Shown here piece after piece: positions 1-11,268 of a stretch of DNA of 64,000 nt (positions are counted from its first letter, which is position 1; every line of letters starts with the position of its first letter). The notes beneath the pieces are model-generated. The model was not told where the DNA came from. It did no database searches and saw only the letters and a list, made by a program, of their open reading frames with translations. Both the position numbers and the translations under genes were made by a program. This stretch comes from Manihot esculenta (lineage: Eukaryota; Streptophyta; Magnoliopsida; Malpighiales; Euphorbiaceae): assembly GCF_001659605.2 (NCBI RefSeq), contig NC_035161.2, positions 25,901,691-25,965,690 on the forward strand, given 5' to 3'.

Positions 1-22
1 GTTAGAACTAATATTTTTGTTT

Positions 23-446
23 AGGGGTGAGCAATATTCGGTTTAAACCTTATTTTTTATATATTTTGATTCGGTTTAATTTTTAATTTCAAATTTTTAG
101 TTATTTTTATTCGGTTCGATTTTGATTAGAAAAAAATCAAAAAAATCAAACCGAACCAATTAGTATTAATAATATATTATTTTCAATGATAAAAGAGATT
201 AGATCATATTAATATTAAAATATTCTAATTAAATTTTAAAATGTTAAAAATAATGGGTAAAAAATAAAAAAAATTATTAAAAATTCAAACCGATTAAATT
301 AAAACGAATCGAATCAAATTAGACCGATTTAGTTTAATTCAATTTCTGATCAAAATAGGTTCGGTTTGTATAAATACCAAAATTTCAGTTTTCAGTTTAT
401 TCGGTTTGGTTGGTTTTAAACCGAATCGATCGAATGTTCACTTCTA
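23..446. repeat. MITE-like element with imperfect terminal inverted repeats
   Basis: The left end reads GGGTGAGCAATATTCGGTTT. The right end, read on the opposite strand, gives GAAGTGAACATTCGATCGATTCGG, so the ends are diverged inverted repeats around a TTCGGTTT core. The interior is A+T-rich with further CGGTTT/AAACCG blocks and no coding capacity. This is the layout of a non-autonomous DNA element of a type common in plant genomes. No target duplication could be fixed by eye, so the superfamily is open. Confidence 0.5.
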
Positions 447-2030
447 CTTTCGTTCTTAAAATTTAATTCCGTCAAAATTCAATATCTTTCCATTAAAAAT
501 TTTTATTAAGTCAATGGTTTACACTTGATTAAAAGAAAAAAATTAAAATATAATCCTAAAAATACTCTTTATCAATAATAATAATAATAAATTACTATTT
601 AATTCCTATAATATAGAAAAACTCACTAATTAGTCCTTCAATTTTAAAAAATACATTAAAATATTCCTGACATTTTAAAAGATATACTAATTAGTTCATT
701 CGTTAATTTTATCGTTAAGTATTTTACTATTTAATCCCTATAATTTTAAAAAATTTATTAGTTGGTCCCTCAAATTATTAAAAAAAATTTACTAATTAGT
801 CTTTCCGTATCAATGGTATTTTAATGTATTTGTAATACGTAACGACTAAAATTAACGGAATGACTAATTAGGAACTAAAACGTTGAATTTTAAAAATAAT
901 AGTTCAATCATTTTTTCTTTTCACTAACAATTTTTTTTTACATAAGAACCTCATATTTTAATATAATTAAATTTCAAAGACTAAAGTATTAGGTTTGAAA
1001 AATAGATGGACAAATATGTTAATTATGCTATGAAAAAATAATTTTTTTATTTAAATTTTTATATATTTTGATTTTTATTATATTTATTGAGTTTAAATCT
1101 TAAATTTGTTGAAAATTTTTATTTGTTTGTAGAGATTGAATTTAAATTTTGAGTTTGCTACTTTGATATATAAATGAAATTTTGTTAATTCGATTTTTTG
1201 ATAGAAAGATCTATAAATTTGTATAAATTAAATTTCAGAAACTAAAGTGTTAAGTTTTAAAAAGGTAGTATAATCATTTCTTTTTTCACCCGCAACATTG
1301 TAATTAAAGGAGAATTTTTACAAAATTAAATATGAGAGACTAAAACATTAAATTCAAAAAATAGAACAATAAATTTATTAGTTATACTATATTTCAAGAA
1401 TGAAAATATAATTTTCTTTTTTAAAAAATAAGACAAATCAAGCCCTTACACCATATGACAGCAAACTAACGGAGGGTAATTTTGTGTGTGTACATCGAAA
1501 GAAGAGTAATTTTAGGAAAAAAAATATTTATACCTATTACTGTTAAAAAAAGCACTTTTTAATTAAATTTTTAAAATTATAGAAATTATTTAATGTATTT
1601 TTAAAAATTAAAATTAATTAATTAATTTCGCTATATCATAAATTAAATAATAATTTTTTTTAAAATCCATATATATTTTTGAACAAATCTCAAAAAACAT
1701 TTTATAATTTACTTATTACGTTTGATTTCCTCTTCCTCTCAATCAGCCTCTTGAAATTACTCTAATTCTCAACCTCATAACATGAAATTAATGTGTACGC
1801 TGTGATACGGTCAGGAATACAATCAATTCGGACCTCTTTAATACATTTTTTTTTTGCATATAAAATAAATTTGTTTGATTTATTGTTAAAATTATTATTG
1901 AAAAAGAAAATTTGTTAGATGTACTAAATAAATGATATTAAAACAAAAGTTTTTCTCTGTGATTCTTTTGTGACTCGATACTCTCGCTTTTTCCTCTTTC
2001 TTAAACCTAACTTTTTCTTTCCACTTCATC
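447..2030. other. A+T-rich spacer with dispersed ACTAATTAGTC-type repeats
   Basis: No gene is visible. Between about 590 and 900 the phrases 'ctaattagtcc' and 'gttaatttta' recur several times in both orientations, which looks like the wreck of a small repeat. Similar wording returns near 22080-22240 and 24060-24240. All reading frames here are short and low complexity. Confidence 0.5.
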
Positions 2031-2903
2031 GTGGAAGACGATCTGTATCAATTGACTATCCATGAAAAAGAAGAGGTTGTTGTCCCTATTAAGAGATCCG
2101 TAGATATTACGATTGTCACTTATAATTTCTGTATGGTAGGGATGTTTCTCACATATAATCCAATCAATTTTCAGAATATGCATACATCTTTGGCAGATTT
2201 ATGGCGGCAATCTTCAGATAGTTATTGCATTGACTATCCATGAAAAAGAAGAGGTTGTTGTCCCTATTAAGAGCTCCAGAGATATTCCGATTGTCACTTA
2301 TGATTTCTGTATGGTGGGGATGTTTCTCACATATAATCCAATCAAATTTCAGAATATGCAGACCTCTTTGGCAGATTTATGGCGGCAATCTTCGGATAGT
2401 TATTGTATTGAAGGATTTGGTTCCTAGTTACAAGTCGGACATTTTATTTTTGATGGAAACAAAAACTCTTAGTTCTCGTATGAAATTTTTTCGTAATTTT
2501 TTATATTTTGATGGTTGCTTCTCAGTCAATAGATAAGGATTGGGAGGAGACCTTTCGTTAATGTGGAAAAGTCATGAGTTTGTTTCTGTGGTTGGCTTTT
2601 CTTCAAATTTTATTGGTTCGGTTGTTTCGGAAGGTAATATTCAATGGAGGTTTATTAGTTATTATGGGTTTCTGGAATCGCAACGACGATGTTAATCTTG
2701 TAACCTTATTCGAGTTTTATCTCGTAGAAACTCTTTTTCGTGGCTTTGTTCGGGAGACTTTAATGATTTATGCTTGAGAGATGAGAAAGTGAGAAATATT
2801 TTTATCAAATTATCTTATGCAGGGTTTAGATAAGCACTTGAAAAGCATTTTTGGCAAATTATCTTATGCAGGGGTATTTTGAATGATTGTAAATTTTTAT
2901 TAG
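2031..2903 (+). pseudogene. LINE (non-LTR retrotransposon) 5' fragment: ORF1 start and endonuclease piece
   Basis: The stretch begins with a LINE ORF1-like N-terminus (MEDDLYQL...). It then jumps to pieces of the apurinic-type endonuclease of plant L1 elements: a SDILFLMETK phrase near 2428-2460, a GGDLSLMWKS-like phrase near 2540-2575, and a WLCSGDFNDLCL phrase near 2740-2775. Several stops and frame changes separate them. The ORF1 part contains a 178-bp tandem duplication (separate entry). The fragment ends where a Copia element has landed (target site 2904-2908). LINE sequence may resume after 19715, but that part is too short to be sure. This is a dead copy; the endonuclease assignment rests on the GDFND and METK motifs. 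Confidence 0.7.
2051..2406. repeat. 178-bp tandem duplication inside the LINE ORF1 fragment
   Basis: Unit 1 is 2051-2228 and unit 2 is 2229-2406; both start at ATTGACTATCCATGAAAAAG. They differ at a small number of positions, for example 'agatccgtagatattacg' against 'agctccagagatattccg'. The duplication repeats the first part of ORF1 and is probably a post-insertion event. Confidence 0.85.
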
Positions 2904-2908
2904 ACTCT
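2904..2908. repeat. Target-site duplication ACTCT, left copy (outer Copia)
   Basis: ACTCT lies directly before the TGTGCGAG terminus of the left LTR. It is matched by ACTCT at 19711-19715 directly after the CA end of the right LTR. The two copies bracket 16.8 kb, so the Copia and everything nested in it count as one insertion into the LINE remnant. Confidence 0.8.
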
Positions 2909-3139
2909 TGTGCGAGAGAGAGAAAATTTTGAATTCTTATTTCAGAAAGAAAAATGACGTTACAGCTAAGGTCTGAAAGCATTGTGCTTCCTTATGTAGC
3001 AGACAAGTACACGTACACATGTTGTGCAAAATAAGCCAATCACAACAAGCCAACTCAGCCCTATTACAATGGAGAGGGAAACATAAAAGAAACGACATAG
3101 TTTTAATCAATATATGCATACATGCTCAATAACTAAAAC
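2909..3139 (-). mobile_element. 3' LTR of outer Ty1/Copia element (minus strand)
   Basis: About 230 bp matching the right LTR at 19463-19710, with roughly 13 substitutions and one 2-bp difference seen by eye, so near 6% divergence. Read in the element's direction, the first 16 bases of the LTR (TGTTGAAACTGCATTG in the other copy) are missing here. The polypurine tract (CTTGAGGAG, read on the minus strand) runs straight into TTTTAG. The element is therefore old and its 3' LTR start was deleted. Confidence 0.85.
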
Positions 3140-4535
3140 TCCTCAAGTTGAAGCTGGTAAAGATAATAAATTCAACTTGCGGGTGAGACTGTCATGGCGA
3201 GATGTAGGCAATGCTTTCGTGAAGATGTCTGCCAATTGTTCTTGAGTAGGGACATGACTAGGTAGGATAAAGCCTTGTTGAAGTTGGTCCCGGACGAGAT
3301 GGCAATCTATTTCAATATGCTTCGTGCGCTCATGAAACATTGGGTTAGCTGCAATATGCATTGCTGCCTTGCTGTCACAATGCAGTGGAATGGGCAGCTG
3401 GATGGCAACCTGCAAGTCCTGCAAAACATAGCTAATCCAAAGTAGCTCACAGACAGTGTTAGCCATTGCATGATATTCAGCCTCAGCTGAAGATTTAGAA
3501 ACAGTGGTTTGTTTCTTCATCTTCCAAGATATGAGGCAAGGACCCAAGTATATGCAATATCCAGATAGAGACTTTCTTGAATAAGTGCAGGCAGCCCAAT
3601 CAGAGTCACAATAGGCATTCAAGCATAGATCATTGCTCACAGGGTAATAAAGCCCCTGATAAAGGGTGCCCTTAAGATAACGAAGCACATGTAGAGCAGC
3701 CTCCTAATGAGGCTTTCGGGGCATGCTCATAAATTGACTTAAGTATTGAATGGCATAGCATATATCAAGCCTTGTAAGATTAATATAAAGAAGCCTCCCA
3801 AGGAGCCTTCGGTACATGTCAGGCTCATCAAGAATTTCTCCTGAATCAGGAGTTAAATGTAACCCTTGAGGTAGAGGACAAAAGGCTGGTTTACAGTAAA
3901 ACATCCCAACATCCTTTAACACATCCGAAATGTATTTAGTTTGACTGAGAATAGTTGCTTGAGAAGATCTAACAATCTCCAAAGTATTTCATAGGTCCCA
4001 AATCTTTGATAGTGAACTTTGAGTCTAATGCAAGCTTGCATTTATTTATAGCATCAATAGAGTTTCCAGTCAAAATGACATCATCAACATACACAAGTAG
4101 AATCAAAATCAAATTGCCAGTGTGTTGTGTAAAAAGGCAGTGGTCATGAGGGAGTCCTTCTAACAGAGGGACTTTTCTGAAGGCCATCATTGGTATGACC
4201 AGATTTATAAGGAATAGGATTTGGGAAATCACATTCAATCACAGGTATAGGAACCACAGAATCCTCTATTTCACTTGACCCTTGGAAGGGAAAGATATTT
4301 TCATGGAAAATTACATCCCTACTGATAAAAAAAGATTTATCAAAAATGTTATACAACTTATAAGCTTTATGAGTGCTGGCATACCCCATTATTATGGCTT
4401 TACTGGCTCTCCCTTGAAATTTATCTTTATGTGTACCTACAGTAGTGGCATAGCACAAGCATCCAAATTTTCTCAAGTGAGAATAGTTAGGTAAGGTGCC
4501 ATATAGTCTTTCATAAGGGGTTGTCCAATTAAAAC
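3140..4535 (-). pseudogene. Outer Copia: broken reverse transcriptase, RNase H and integrase C-terminal part
   Basis: Read on the minus strand from 4535 down, the segment starts with the C-terminal integrase region ([17 protein letters not shown], ...[15 protein letters not shown]). It then passes abruptly to the end of reverse transcriptase (LVYVDDVILTGNS, FTIKDLGPMKYF), so the first half of the RT domain has been deleted near 4150-4190. A frameshift at about 3975 follows (MEIVRSSQATIL...), then an amber stop at about 3703 between MSMPRKPH and EAALHVLRYLKG. RNase H comes last (YCDSDWAACTYSRKS, VSKSSAEAEYHAMA, HVPTQEQLADIFTKALP). These motifs are diagnostic of Copia pol. The coding sequence continues beyond the solo Gypsy LTR at 7195. 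It is non-functional. Confidence 0.9.
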
Positions 4536-4540
4536 CCTCC
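4536..4540. repeat. Target-site duplication CCTCC, left copy (solo Gypsy LTR)
   Basis: CCTCC at 4536-4540 is repeated exactly at 7190-7194, directly outside the TG...CA ends of the solo LTR. Confidence 0.9.
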
Positions 4541-7189
4541 TGTAACGACCCGGAAACCGATACCCCTCTGTAACGGCCCGAACCGCCACCGGCGCTAGGA
4601 TCCAGATCGGCTTAAGGCCGCCGGGACCCGTAGCAAGCCAAACATACCTCCTATCACCTGGTCAAATCCCATACATGAACAAAACTTTATCATAAAAACT
4701 GAAACATATGATGTATAAACCGAGCTTGTCCTGTATGCAACATAACTGGAAACATAAAGAAACCCCCTTTTTCTAGAGCCCTCAAAACTCTAGCTGGGTC
4801 AACATAACATACATCAAGCTGGGATACATCCAAAGAACTAGAACCTAACCTGTGCATGCATCAAACCACAAACATAAGACCTCTACTAGGGTCCTCATCC
4901 ATAACATAACGTGGTAAACAACACATGCCACAAGATTAGTTCAACACAACTCAACATCTAAAACATTACATACATCATGTATTGAACAGGGACTAACCAA
5001 GTCTTAGGGCCAAGCACAGTACTAATCCATGAACATAACTCTGCTCTACTTTACATTACATTCTCTTACAAATCATTATCTCAATTTATAATACATGTCC
5101 ACACTAAAAGTGCTAATCTAAAACTATTACATAAGCTTAACCTTTGCTCTGAGACTTCCCGATCAACCTCAAACCTGCAACACTGGGGTTAGGGGAGAGG
5201 GGTGAGCTAAAAAGCCCAGTGAGTAGAAACAAAGAAAACAGTTCATTAATTACATGCTTTCATGGAATGCGTCACAACACAAACATTTCACAGCACGGAT
5301 TGGACATGACTCCAAAACTCCCTCTGTCAGTGCCCGGCCCCCACCTAGGAGGCTCACACAGGACTTTCAATGGTGCCCGGTCCACAGAGAGCTCACACAG
5401 GACTTTCAATCTCATAATATGGTGCCCGACCCTACATGGGCTCACACAGGACTCATCCATCAAATGCCCGGCTCTCAAAGGACTCACACAGGACTTTCAA
5501 GATGACAGATCTATGGGCTATTGGAGGCGCCTTGGTCCATCCACATTATCATATTCATCATAATATGCAATGCGTCATATTCGTGTAACTAGTGCAATCA
5601 ACCTATTTCATATAAATATGATGCATGGACATGCTTTAGGCATTTGATTTCATAAAATAAAGGATTAAGTTTAGTTCTACTCACCTCTGGCAGACGCTGG
5701 ACTGACTCTGCAACTGCTAACACTGCTGGCCTCCTCGGTCCCTCGGGTCCAATCCTACACAGGTGGACTCGAATGAGGTGCCAAACACACTCTAAACAAC
5801 TCATAAACAACTACCCAAAAACCCCCTAGAACATCACTTAAATATGCATAGAAAACAACCTTGAAAAGGCTGGACAGGGAACTTTCGGCGGCACCTTCGG
5901 CGGCCGAAGGTCCCTTCCAGAGACGAAAGTCATGCAGGTTTGGGGGCGCCTTCGGCGGCCGAACCCTTTCTCCAGAGACGAAAGTCATGCACTTTCGGCG
6001 GCCGAAAATCACCTTCGGCGGCCGAAAGTCTGCTTCGGCTCTGAACACAACTTTTGGGGGCAAGGTTTGGCGGCCAATCCATGCATCCATAGGCAGGTTC
6101 GGCGGCCGAAACCACCTTCGGCGGCCGAACCTGAGTTCGTCCAGAACTTAGCCTCATGCATCAACAGCCTCCCCAACCATTTCAAACACCCCAAAACAAG
6201 CACTAAACTTAACCAAAACATGCATAAACCTTAACCATGCACAAAGGAGCATAACAACTAGATTAAACTCCAAAAACAATATCAAAACATACATAGATAG
6301 CTTATGACCCACATAGGCCAAAACCATCAAAACAATCCATAATCTCACATACTCTCTCCCCATCATGCATACTCACTCCCACAAGCATAAACTAGCTTAA
6401 AACTTCTTCATAACATCACATAAACATACATGTGCATAAAAACCCACATAAAGCCTAACATGCATATCTACTCATACTCAACCATTAAAACCTCTTAAAA
6501 CTTACTTAAAACTTCATGAAACATAAAAGAAAGCATAGATTCGCGCTTACCTCTTGAAGATCGAGGGCTGGTGCGACCCAAAGCTTGAGGTGTGGAGAAT
6601 CCAAGCCCCAAAAGCTCCAAGCTCTCCAAACCTTGATCCAAGCTTTAAAACTCTTCAAAATAGCCATAAAACTCATGAAAACATGAAGGAGATGAAGAAA
6701 AACATGAAAACGGCCAAGGGAGGACAAAAACTCACCTGAGCTCGAGAATGGGGAGAAAACTCGCCCATTTCCGATCTGAGGGCCCTTTATAGGTGGCCTG
6801 GTCAGAGACCTTCGGCAGCCTAACGTGCCCCCTAAACTCATGCATGTTCGGCGGCCGAACTTGAGGTTCGGCGGCCGAACTTGAGGTTCGGCGGCCGAAC
6901 CTTGGCTCGTTCAAACAAGACTTTCGGAGGCCAAAAGCACTCCCGAAGCCTTTCCATGTTCGGCGGCCGAACTTCACTTTCGGCGGCCGAACCTGGCAAA
7001 TGCCTCATTGGTCTATTCTTTTCAAAACTCAAATCTTTTCCATTTAAAACCATGAAATTATTGTGAAAATATTTTAGAAAACACATTTTACCCCTCTAGA
7101 AACCTCTGGCATATTCAGAATTCCAGATTCCAACGGAGATTCCGCCGAAAGGTAGGGATTCCGATGCCAGAATCTAGCCGGGTATTACA
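4541..7189 (-). mobile_element. Solo Ty3/Gypsy LTR (2649 bp) inside the Copia element
   Basis: It begins TGTAACGACCCGG and ends GGGTATTACA, the reverse complement of the LTR ends of the complete Gypsy element at 8765-18661, so it lies on the minus strand. It is flanked by 5-bp duplicates (CCTCC). It contains the same landmark blocks as the complete element's LTRs: a GC-rich near-palindrome array in two groups (about 5880-6135 and 6840-6990), a TATA box on the minus strand near 6785-6791, and a degenerate 'gcccgg...ctcacacaggactttcaa' minisatellite at 5330-5500. It is longer and well diverged from those LTRs, so it belongs to another subfamily. Its inner end has a short extra repeat (TGTAACGACC then TGTAACGGCC, about 27 bp apart). 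No internal region remains, the usual product of recombination between two LTRs. The reading frames inside are by-products of the palindrome array. Confidence 0.92.
6785..6791 (-). promoter_or_regulatory. TATA box of the solo LTR
   Basis: On the minus strand this reads CCACCTATAAAGGGCC. It is in the same position, next to the first palindrome group, as the TATAAAA of the complete element's LTRs (9112 and 16752). Any transcript would run leftward. Confidence 0.55.
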
Positions 7190-7194
7190 CCTCC

Positions 7195-8759
7195 ATAGGC
7201 ATTCTGTTAATCAAATAGGTGGCAGTTAAGATGCAGTCTGCCCAGAATTGGGTAGGTACTTGGGATTGCATTTTCAAAGCTCTAGCAGTGTCAAGTATGT
7301 GTCTATGTTTCCTTTCCACAACTCCATTCTGCTGGAAAGTGTATGGGCAGGATTTCTGGTGTATAATTCCCTTACTAGCAAGTAGAGAGTTATAAGCATG
7401 ACTTAAAAATTCCCTTCCATTATGAGTTCTAATGGTCTTAATGGTAGTGTTGAATTGATTCTCTACCATATGAATGAAGTGTTCAATAAGACCAAAAGTT
7501 TGGCCTTTTAAGTGCATCATAAAGGTCCATACGGCCCTACTGTAGTCATCAACAATGGTGAGGAACAATTTAGCTCCAGTGATTGAGGTGGTCTTATAAG
7601 GTCCCCATATGTCAATATGGATCAATTCAAAAGGTCTTGAAGCTAGAGTATGACTTCTAGGGAAGAGTAATCTAGCTTGCTTTGCTAGAGGGCATCTGGG
7701 GCAGCAAGTCATAGCATTATTATTGATGTTTATGCCCTTGATATGTTTGAGTTTGTTAACAGATGCATGTCCTAGTCTATCATGCATGTCATTCATGCTC
7801 ACTATACAATTGTATACCCTTTCACATTGCATAAAGTTTCTTTTATTTGAATCAAACATAGGAAGCATGGCATTTACAAGGTTGTGAAGATTAACATTTA
7901 AGTTCATGATCTGAATTAGGCAATGTCTAATCTCAGTTTGACAGAAACTCATCTTGTTCAGTCTGAATAGATCTCTTTGTTTCTTTCCTATAGTCACCAC
8001 TTTCTTATTCAGAGGGTCCTATATGATACAGTAATAATGGCATATCACAATATAATAGCCATGACTATTCATCAATTGACTAATGGATATCAAATTGTAT
8101 TGAAAGTGAGGAATATATAGAACATCATTTAGAAGTAATTTTCCAAAGAGGTTTACCCTTCCAGATTGGGTTACTTGTGTTGTGTTCCCATCTGGAAAGC
8201 AAACAGATATGTGCTTGTGTAGTGTTTGTAAAGTGCTAAACAAACTGTTGTTTGAGCACATGTGATTAGTGGTTCCAGTGTCTAGGATCCAACTATCATC
8301 AGTGTCCAATTGTGCATAATAGGTTTTATGAAGGCTAAGATTACCTGCAAAGTCCATGAAGTGTGACTCCGGTTCAAGGCATGTCCTAGGAGCTAGGCTC
8401 CCTTTCCCTTTGACAAGTTGAGAAACTTCTTGCTTTAGGGAGGTCAGCATAGATGTCAGTTCATTTATCTTACTTGATGTATCAGTATAATCAAGAGGTT
8501 TGTCCTCTTCAGGTTTATTTCGTTCTACAGCAGCCACAATTCTGGTGTTCCCATATCCTTTTACACCTTGTGTGCCACTTTTGTTCTTTAACTTGAACCA
8601 ATCAGGGTATCCAATCAGTCTAAAACACCCCTCCCGGGTGTGCCCATTCATATTACAAAAGGTGCAATGTCCCTTCTTGTTATCAGGCTTTCTTGGTCTG
8701 GCCTGACTTTGAGTGTAGGTTTTGTTCAACAACACAAGGGATTCAGAGTTGCACTCATG
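7195..8759 (-). pseudogene. Outer Copia: integrase, protease and gag zinc-knuckle part
   Basis: On the minus strand, 8759 to 8019 encodes the end of Gag with a CX2CX4HX4C zinc knuckle (CTFCNMNGHTREGC). The aspartic protease follows (WILDTGTTNHMCSNN). After an amber stop at about 8002 (between HYYCII and DPLNKKVVTIG) the frame continues with integrase. Its HHCC zinc site is present (HDRLGHASVNKLKH ... CCPRCPLAKQ), as is the catalytic core (HIDIWGPYKT, IRTHNGREFLS, QQNGVVERKHRHILD). In the core the usual aspartate of TDNG is replaced by H (THNG), a further sign of decay. The segment is bounded by the two nested Gypsy insertions, which split what was one gag-pol frame. Confidence 0.92.
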
Positions 8760-8764
8760 GCTCC
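8760..8764. repeat. Target-site duplication GCTCC, left copy (complete Gypsy)
   Basis: GCTCC here and at 18662-18666 flank the complete Gypsy element. Taking out 8765-18666 rejoins the Copia gag frame across the site. Confidence 0.9.
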
Positions 8765-9111
8765 TGTAATACCCGGCTAGACTCCGGTATCGGAATTCCT
8801 ACCGTCCGGTGGAATCTCGGATGTCGGAAGCCTCTAGTAGGGTAAAACCATATTTTTATGAAATGTTTTAATGTGTTTTATGTTTTTAAGCATGAAATAA
8901 AATGAGTTTTTGCATGAAAATAGCATTGGAGGAAAACTCAGGTTCGGCCGCCGAACCTCAAGTTCGGCCGCCGAACATGCATGCGTTGCGGGTGTGCTTT
9001 AGGCCCCCGAAAGCATAAGTGAGGGAAGTCCAGGTTCAGCCGCCGAACATGGCATGCATGCGGAGGCACATTCGGCCCCCGAACGTGGTCTGGCCAGCCA
9101 CTATAAAAGGG

Positions 9112-9118
9112 TCCCTTA
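9112..9118 (+). promoter_or_regulatory. TATA box of Gypsy 5' LTR
   Basis: CACTATAAAAGGGTCCC, about 350 bp into the LTR and directly after four GC-rich near-palindromes. It is conserved in the 3' LTR (16752-16758) and in the solo LTR, so it is the likely U3 promoter of this family. Confidence 0.7.
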
Positions 9119-10186
9119 GCCGAAAACGGGAGAGCTTTTTCCCCATTTTCGGCCAAGGTGAGTCTCCGCCGCCCCTCACCCATCTTTGGTGTCTTTCCTC
9201 TAGATCTTTCAAGGTTTTCACTTGTTTTTACTTTATTTTGAAGATTTGAGCATTTGAGCAAGGTTTTTGGAGCTTGGAGGTTCAAGAACTCAAGCTCTCC
9301 CAACTTCGAGTTTAGGTCGTCTCTCTCTCGATCTTCAAGAGGTAAGAGCCGATCTTAAGCTCATTGCATGTTTAAAGTAAGTTTTAAGTAGATCTATGGG
9401 TTAGAATGCATGTTTAGGTTATGGTTATGCTTTTAGAGTTTATGGGTATAAATGTATGTTCATGAACAATGTGAGTTTTTTGATGTGTTGTAGATGGGGT
9501 TTATGATGGTTTGAGGCCCCTAGGAACATGTATGCTTGTGTTTGTGTGTTGTAGAATAGGTTTGATGCATGTTGGAAAGGTTTGGAGGCGAAATGTGCAT
9601 AGGGAGCCAAGTTTCTGCCCTTTGGCAGAAACCAGGTTCGGCAGCCGAAGGACTTTCGGCCGCCGAACATGGCTGGGAAGGCAGCCTTTCGGCTGCCGAA
9701 GCTTGCCCCCGAAGGGAGACTTTCGTCTCTGTCTGGCAGTTTCGGCCGCCGAAGGTGCCGCCGAACCTGCCTGACTTTCGGCTCTGGAGGGACTTTCGGC
9801 CGTCGAACCTGCCGCCGAAAGTGCCCTGTCCAGGCCTCCTTTGCATGTTTTTGTATGGTTGTTTTAGGATGTTTTAGGGGGTTTTTGGGGAGTAGTTTAT
9901 AGTTATGTTCAGGTATGTTTGGTCCCTCATTTGAGTCCACCTGTGTAGGTTCGGACCCGAGGAACCGAGGACCCCAGCAGTGAGTTCAGCTGCTTCGGTG
10001 TTGTCAGAGTCTACCAGAGGTGAGTGGAACTAAACTTAATCTTTTAAATTAAATGTTTTATCATGTTTCATGCATCATGATTATGCAATAGGATAATTGC
10101 ATTAGTTTCACGAATATGCCGCATTGCATCGATTGTTGTTGATGTGGGTGAATGTTGGATGACCCAATTAGTCCATGACAGGAAGA

Positions 10187-10355
10187 CCAGGACCCCATTC
10201 TACGGCCTGGCACTATGTAAGGAAAGACCAGGACCCCATTCTACGGCCTGGCACGGTTATGGGACTCGAAGACCAGGAGCCCAGAGGAGGCCCTGGGGCA
10301 GATGGTAAGTAATGTATGTTATGACAGGAAGACCAGGACCCCATGCTACGGCCTG
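10187..10355. repeat. Minisatellite in the Gypsy 5' LTR
   Basis: Units read 'gaagaccaggaccccattctacggcctggc'-like, the second at about 10225. The third is a variant (GAGCCCAGAGGAGGCCC) and the fourth is near 10328. The 3' LTR lacks one unit of about 41 bp (its array is 17886-18022), which explains part of the length difference between the two LTRs. Confidence 0.8.
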
Positions 10356-11000
10356 GCACAATGTTAGCTTGGACTAATTGGTGACAAGTTCACCCAACCC
10401 TTATGTGAATTGTCTGTGTTATGATGCATTTCATTGGAGCATAGTATTAATATGTTTTATAGTTCTGCTCACTGGGCTTTTAGCTCACCCCTCTCCCTTT
10501 ACCCCCAGGCTTGCAGGTACAGGATAGAGCAGGAGTCCGGATAGAGTAAAGAAGTCATGTTTATGTAATAGCTAGCAATGGACATGATCAAATTGTAATG
10601 TAATGTCTTAAGTACAGTATAGTTATGTAATGAGGTTTATGGATGTTAGAGGTGTGCTTGACCCTAGAATGTTGTTATCCCTTTTAATACATGATCTTGG
10701 TTATTTTATGATGTTTATACAAACCAACTCAACGTATGTTATGTCACCCATTTGGGGGCACTGATGAGATCCCACAGAGGGATCAATGTTTATGATTTAT
10801 GTTATATACAGTGCATGCACAGGTTGAGTATGGTTGATGTATATGGAAAGAAAAGTTTTAATTTTTATGTATGTTGTTGATCATGTATGGGATTAAGCAG
10901 GTTCACAGGATGCATGTTAGGCTTGTTACGGGTCCCGGCGGCCTTAAGTCGACCCGGATCCTAGCGCCGGTAGCGGTCCGATTTTCGGGTCGTTACAGAA

Positions 11001-11012
11001 TGGTATCAGAGC
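11001..11012 (+). other. Primer-binding site, initiator methionine tRNA
   Basis: TGGTATCAGAGC follows the 5' LTR end by three bases. This is the standard site complementary to the 3' end of plant tRNA-iMet, used to prime minus-strand DNA synthesis. Confidence 0.9.
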
Positions 11013-11268
11013 CCTAGGTTCATATGGTCGGACCTAGAGTGTCGGGCTCATAGGTGTTATAGAAGGTCAAGCACAATAGGAAAGATCATGTCTACTAGGA
11101 TAGGATGTGGAGTCCTGTCTTGAATAATGATGTGAAATGCCATGATAATATGCATGTGCATAAATGATATGCTATGATATGTGATGTATGTGCTGAGGGT
11201 TCATGTGTGCCCACATGAACCATATGATGCTAATGTTTGTGCTATGTGTGCTGTTTTCCAGAAACAGG

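Larger units (their letters stand above)
8765..10997 (+). mobile_element. 5' LTR of complete Ty3/Gypsy element (2233 bp)
   Basis: Begins TGTAATACCCGGCTAG and ends GGGTCGTTACA. It is almost identical to the 3' LTR (about 23 substitutions noticed by eye, near 1%) apart from repeat-number indels. It holds the TTCGGCCGCCGAA array upstream (8940-9085) and downstream (9635-9815) of a TATA box at 9112. A 'gaccaggaccccatt..acggcctggcac' minisatellite is present in three full units and one partial unit between about 10187 and 10355. Roughly 1% LTR divergence points to a recent insertion, far younger than the host Copia. Confidence 0.95.

Noticed and set aside
5755..7086. Several overlapping frames rich in FGGRT/SAAEG/RRPK repeats on both strands (also 8938-9940 and 16588-17645)
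   Set aside because: They are translations of the GC-rich near-palindromes in the Gypsy LTRs. The palindromes lack stops in several frames, so they give long but meaningless frames.
8940..9085. Regular palindromic repeats resembling a CRISPR array
   Set aside because: Spacing is irregular, the context is a eukaryotic LTR, and there are no cas genes.
11203..11268. Upstream ATG 11203 as gag start
   Set aside because: The 11203-11268 part looks like leader sequence. ATG 11269 starts the basic MRGTRRSARL stretch and follows a pyrimidine-rich CAG, so it was preferred.
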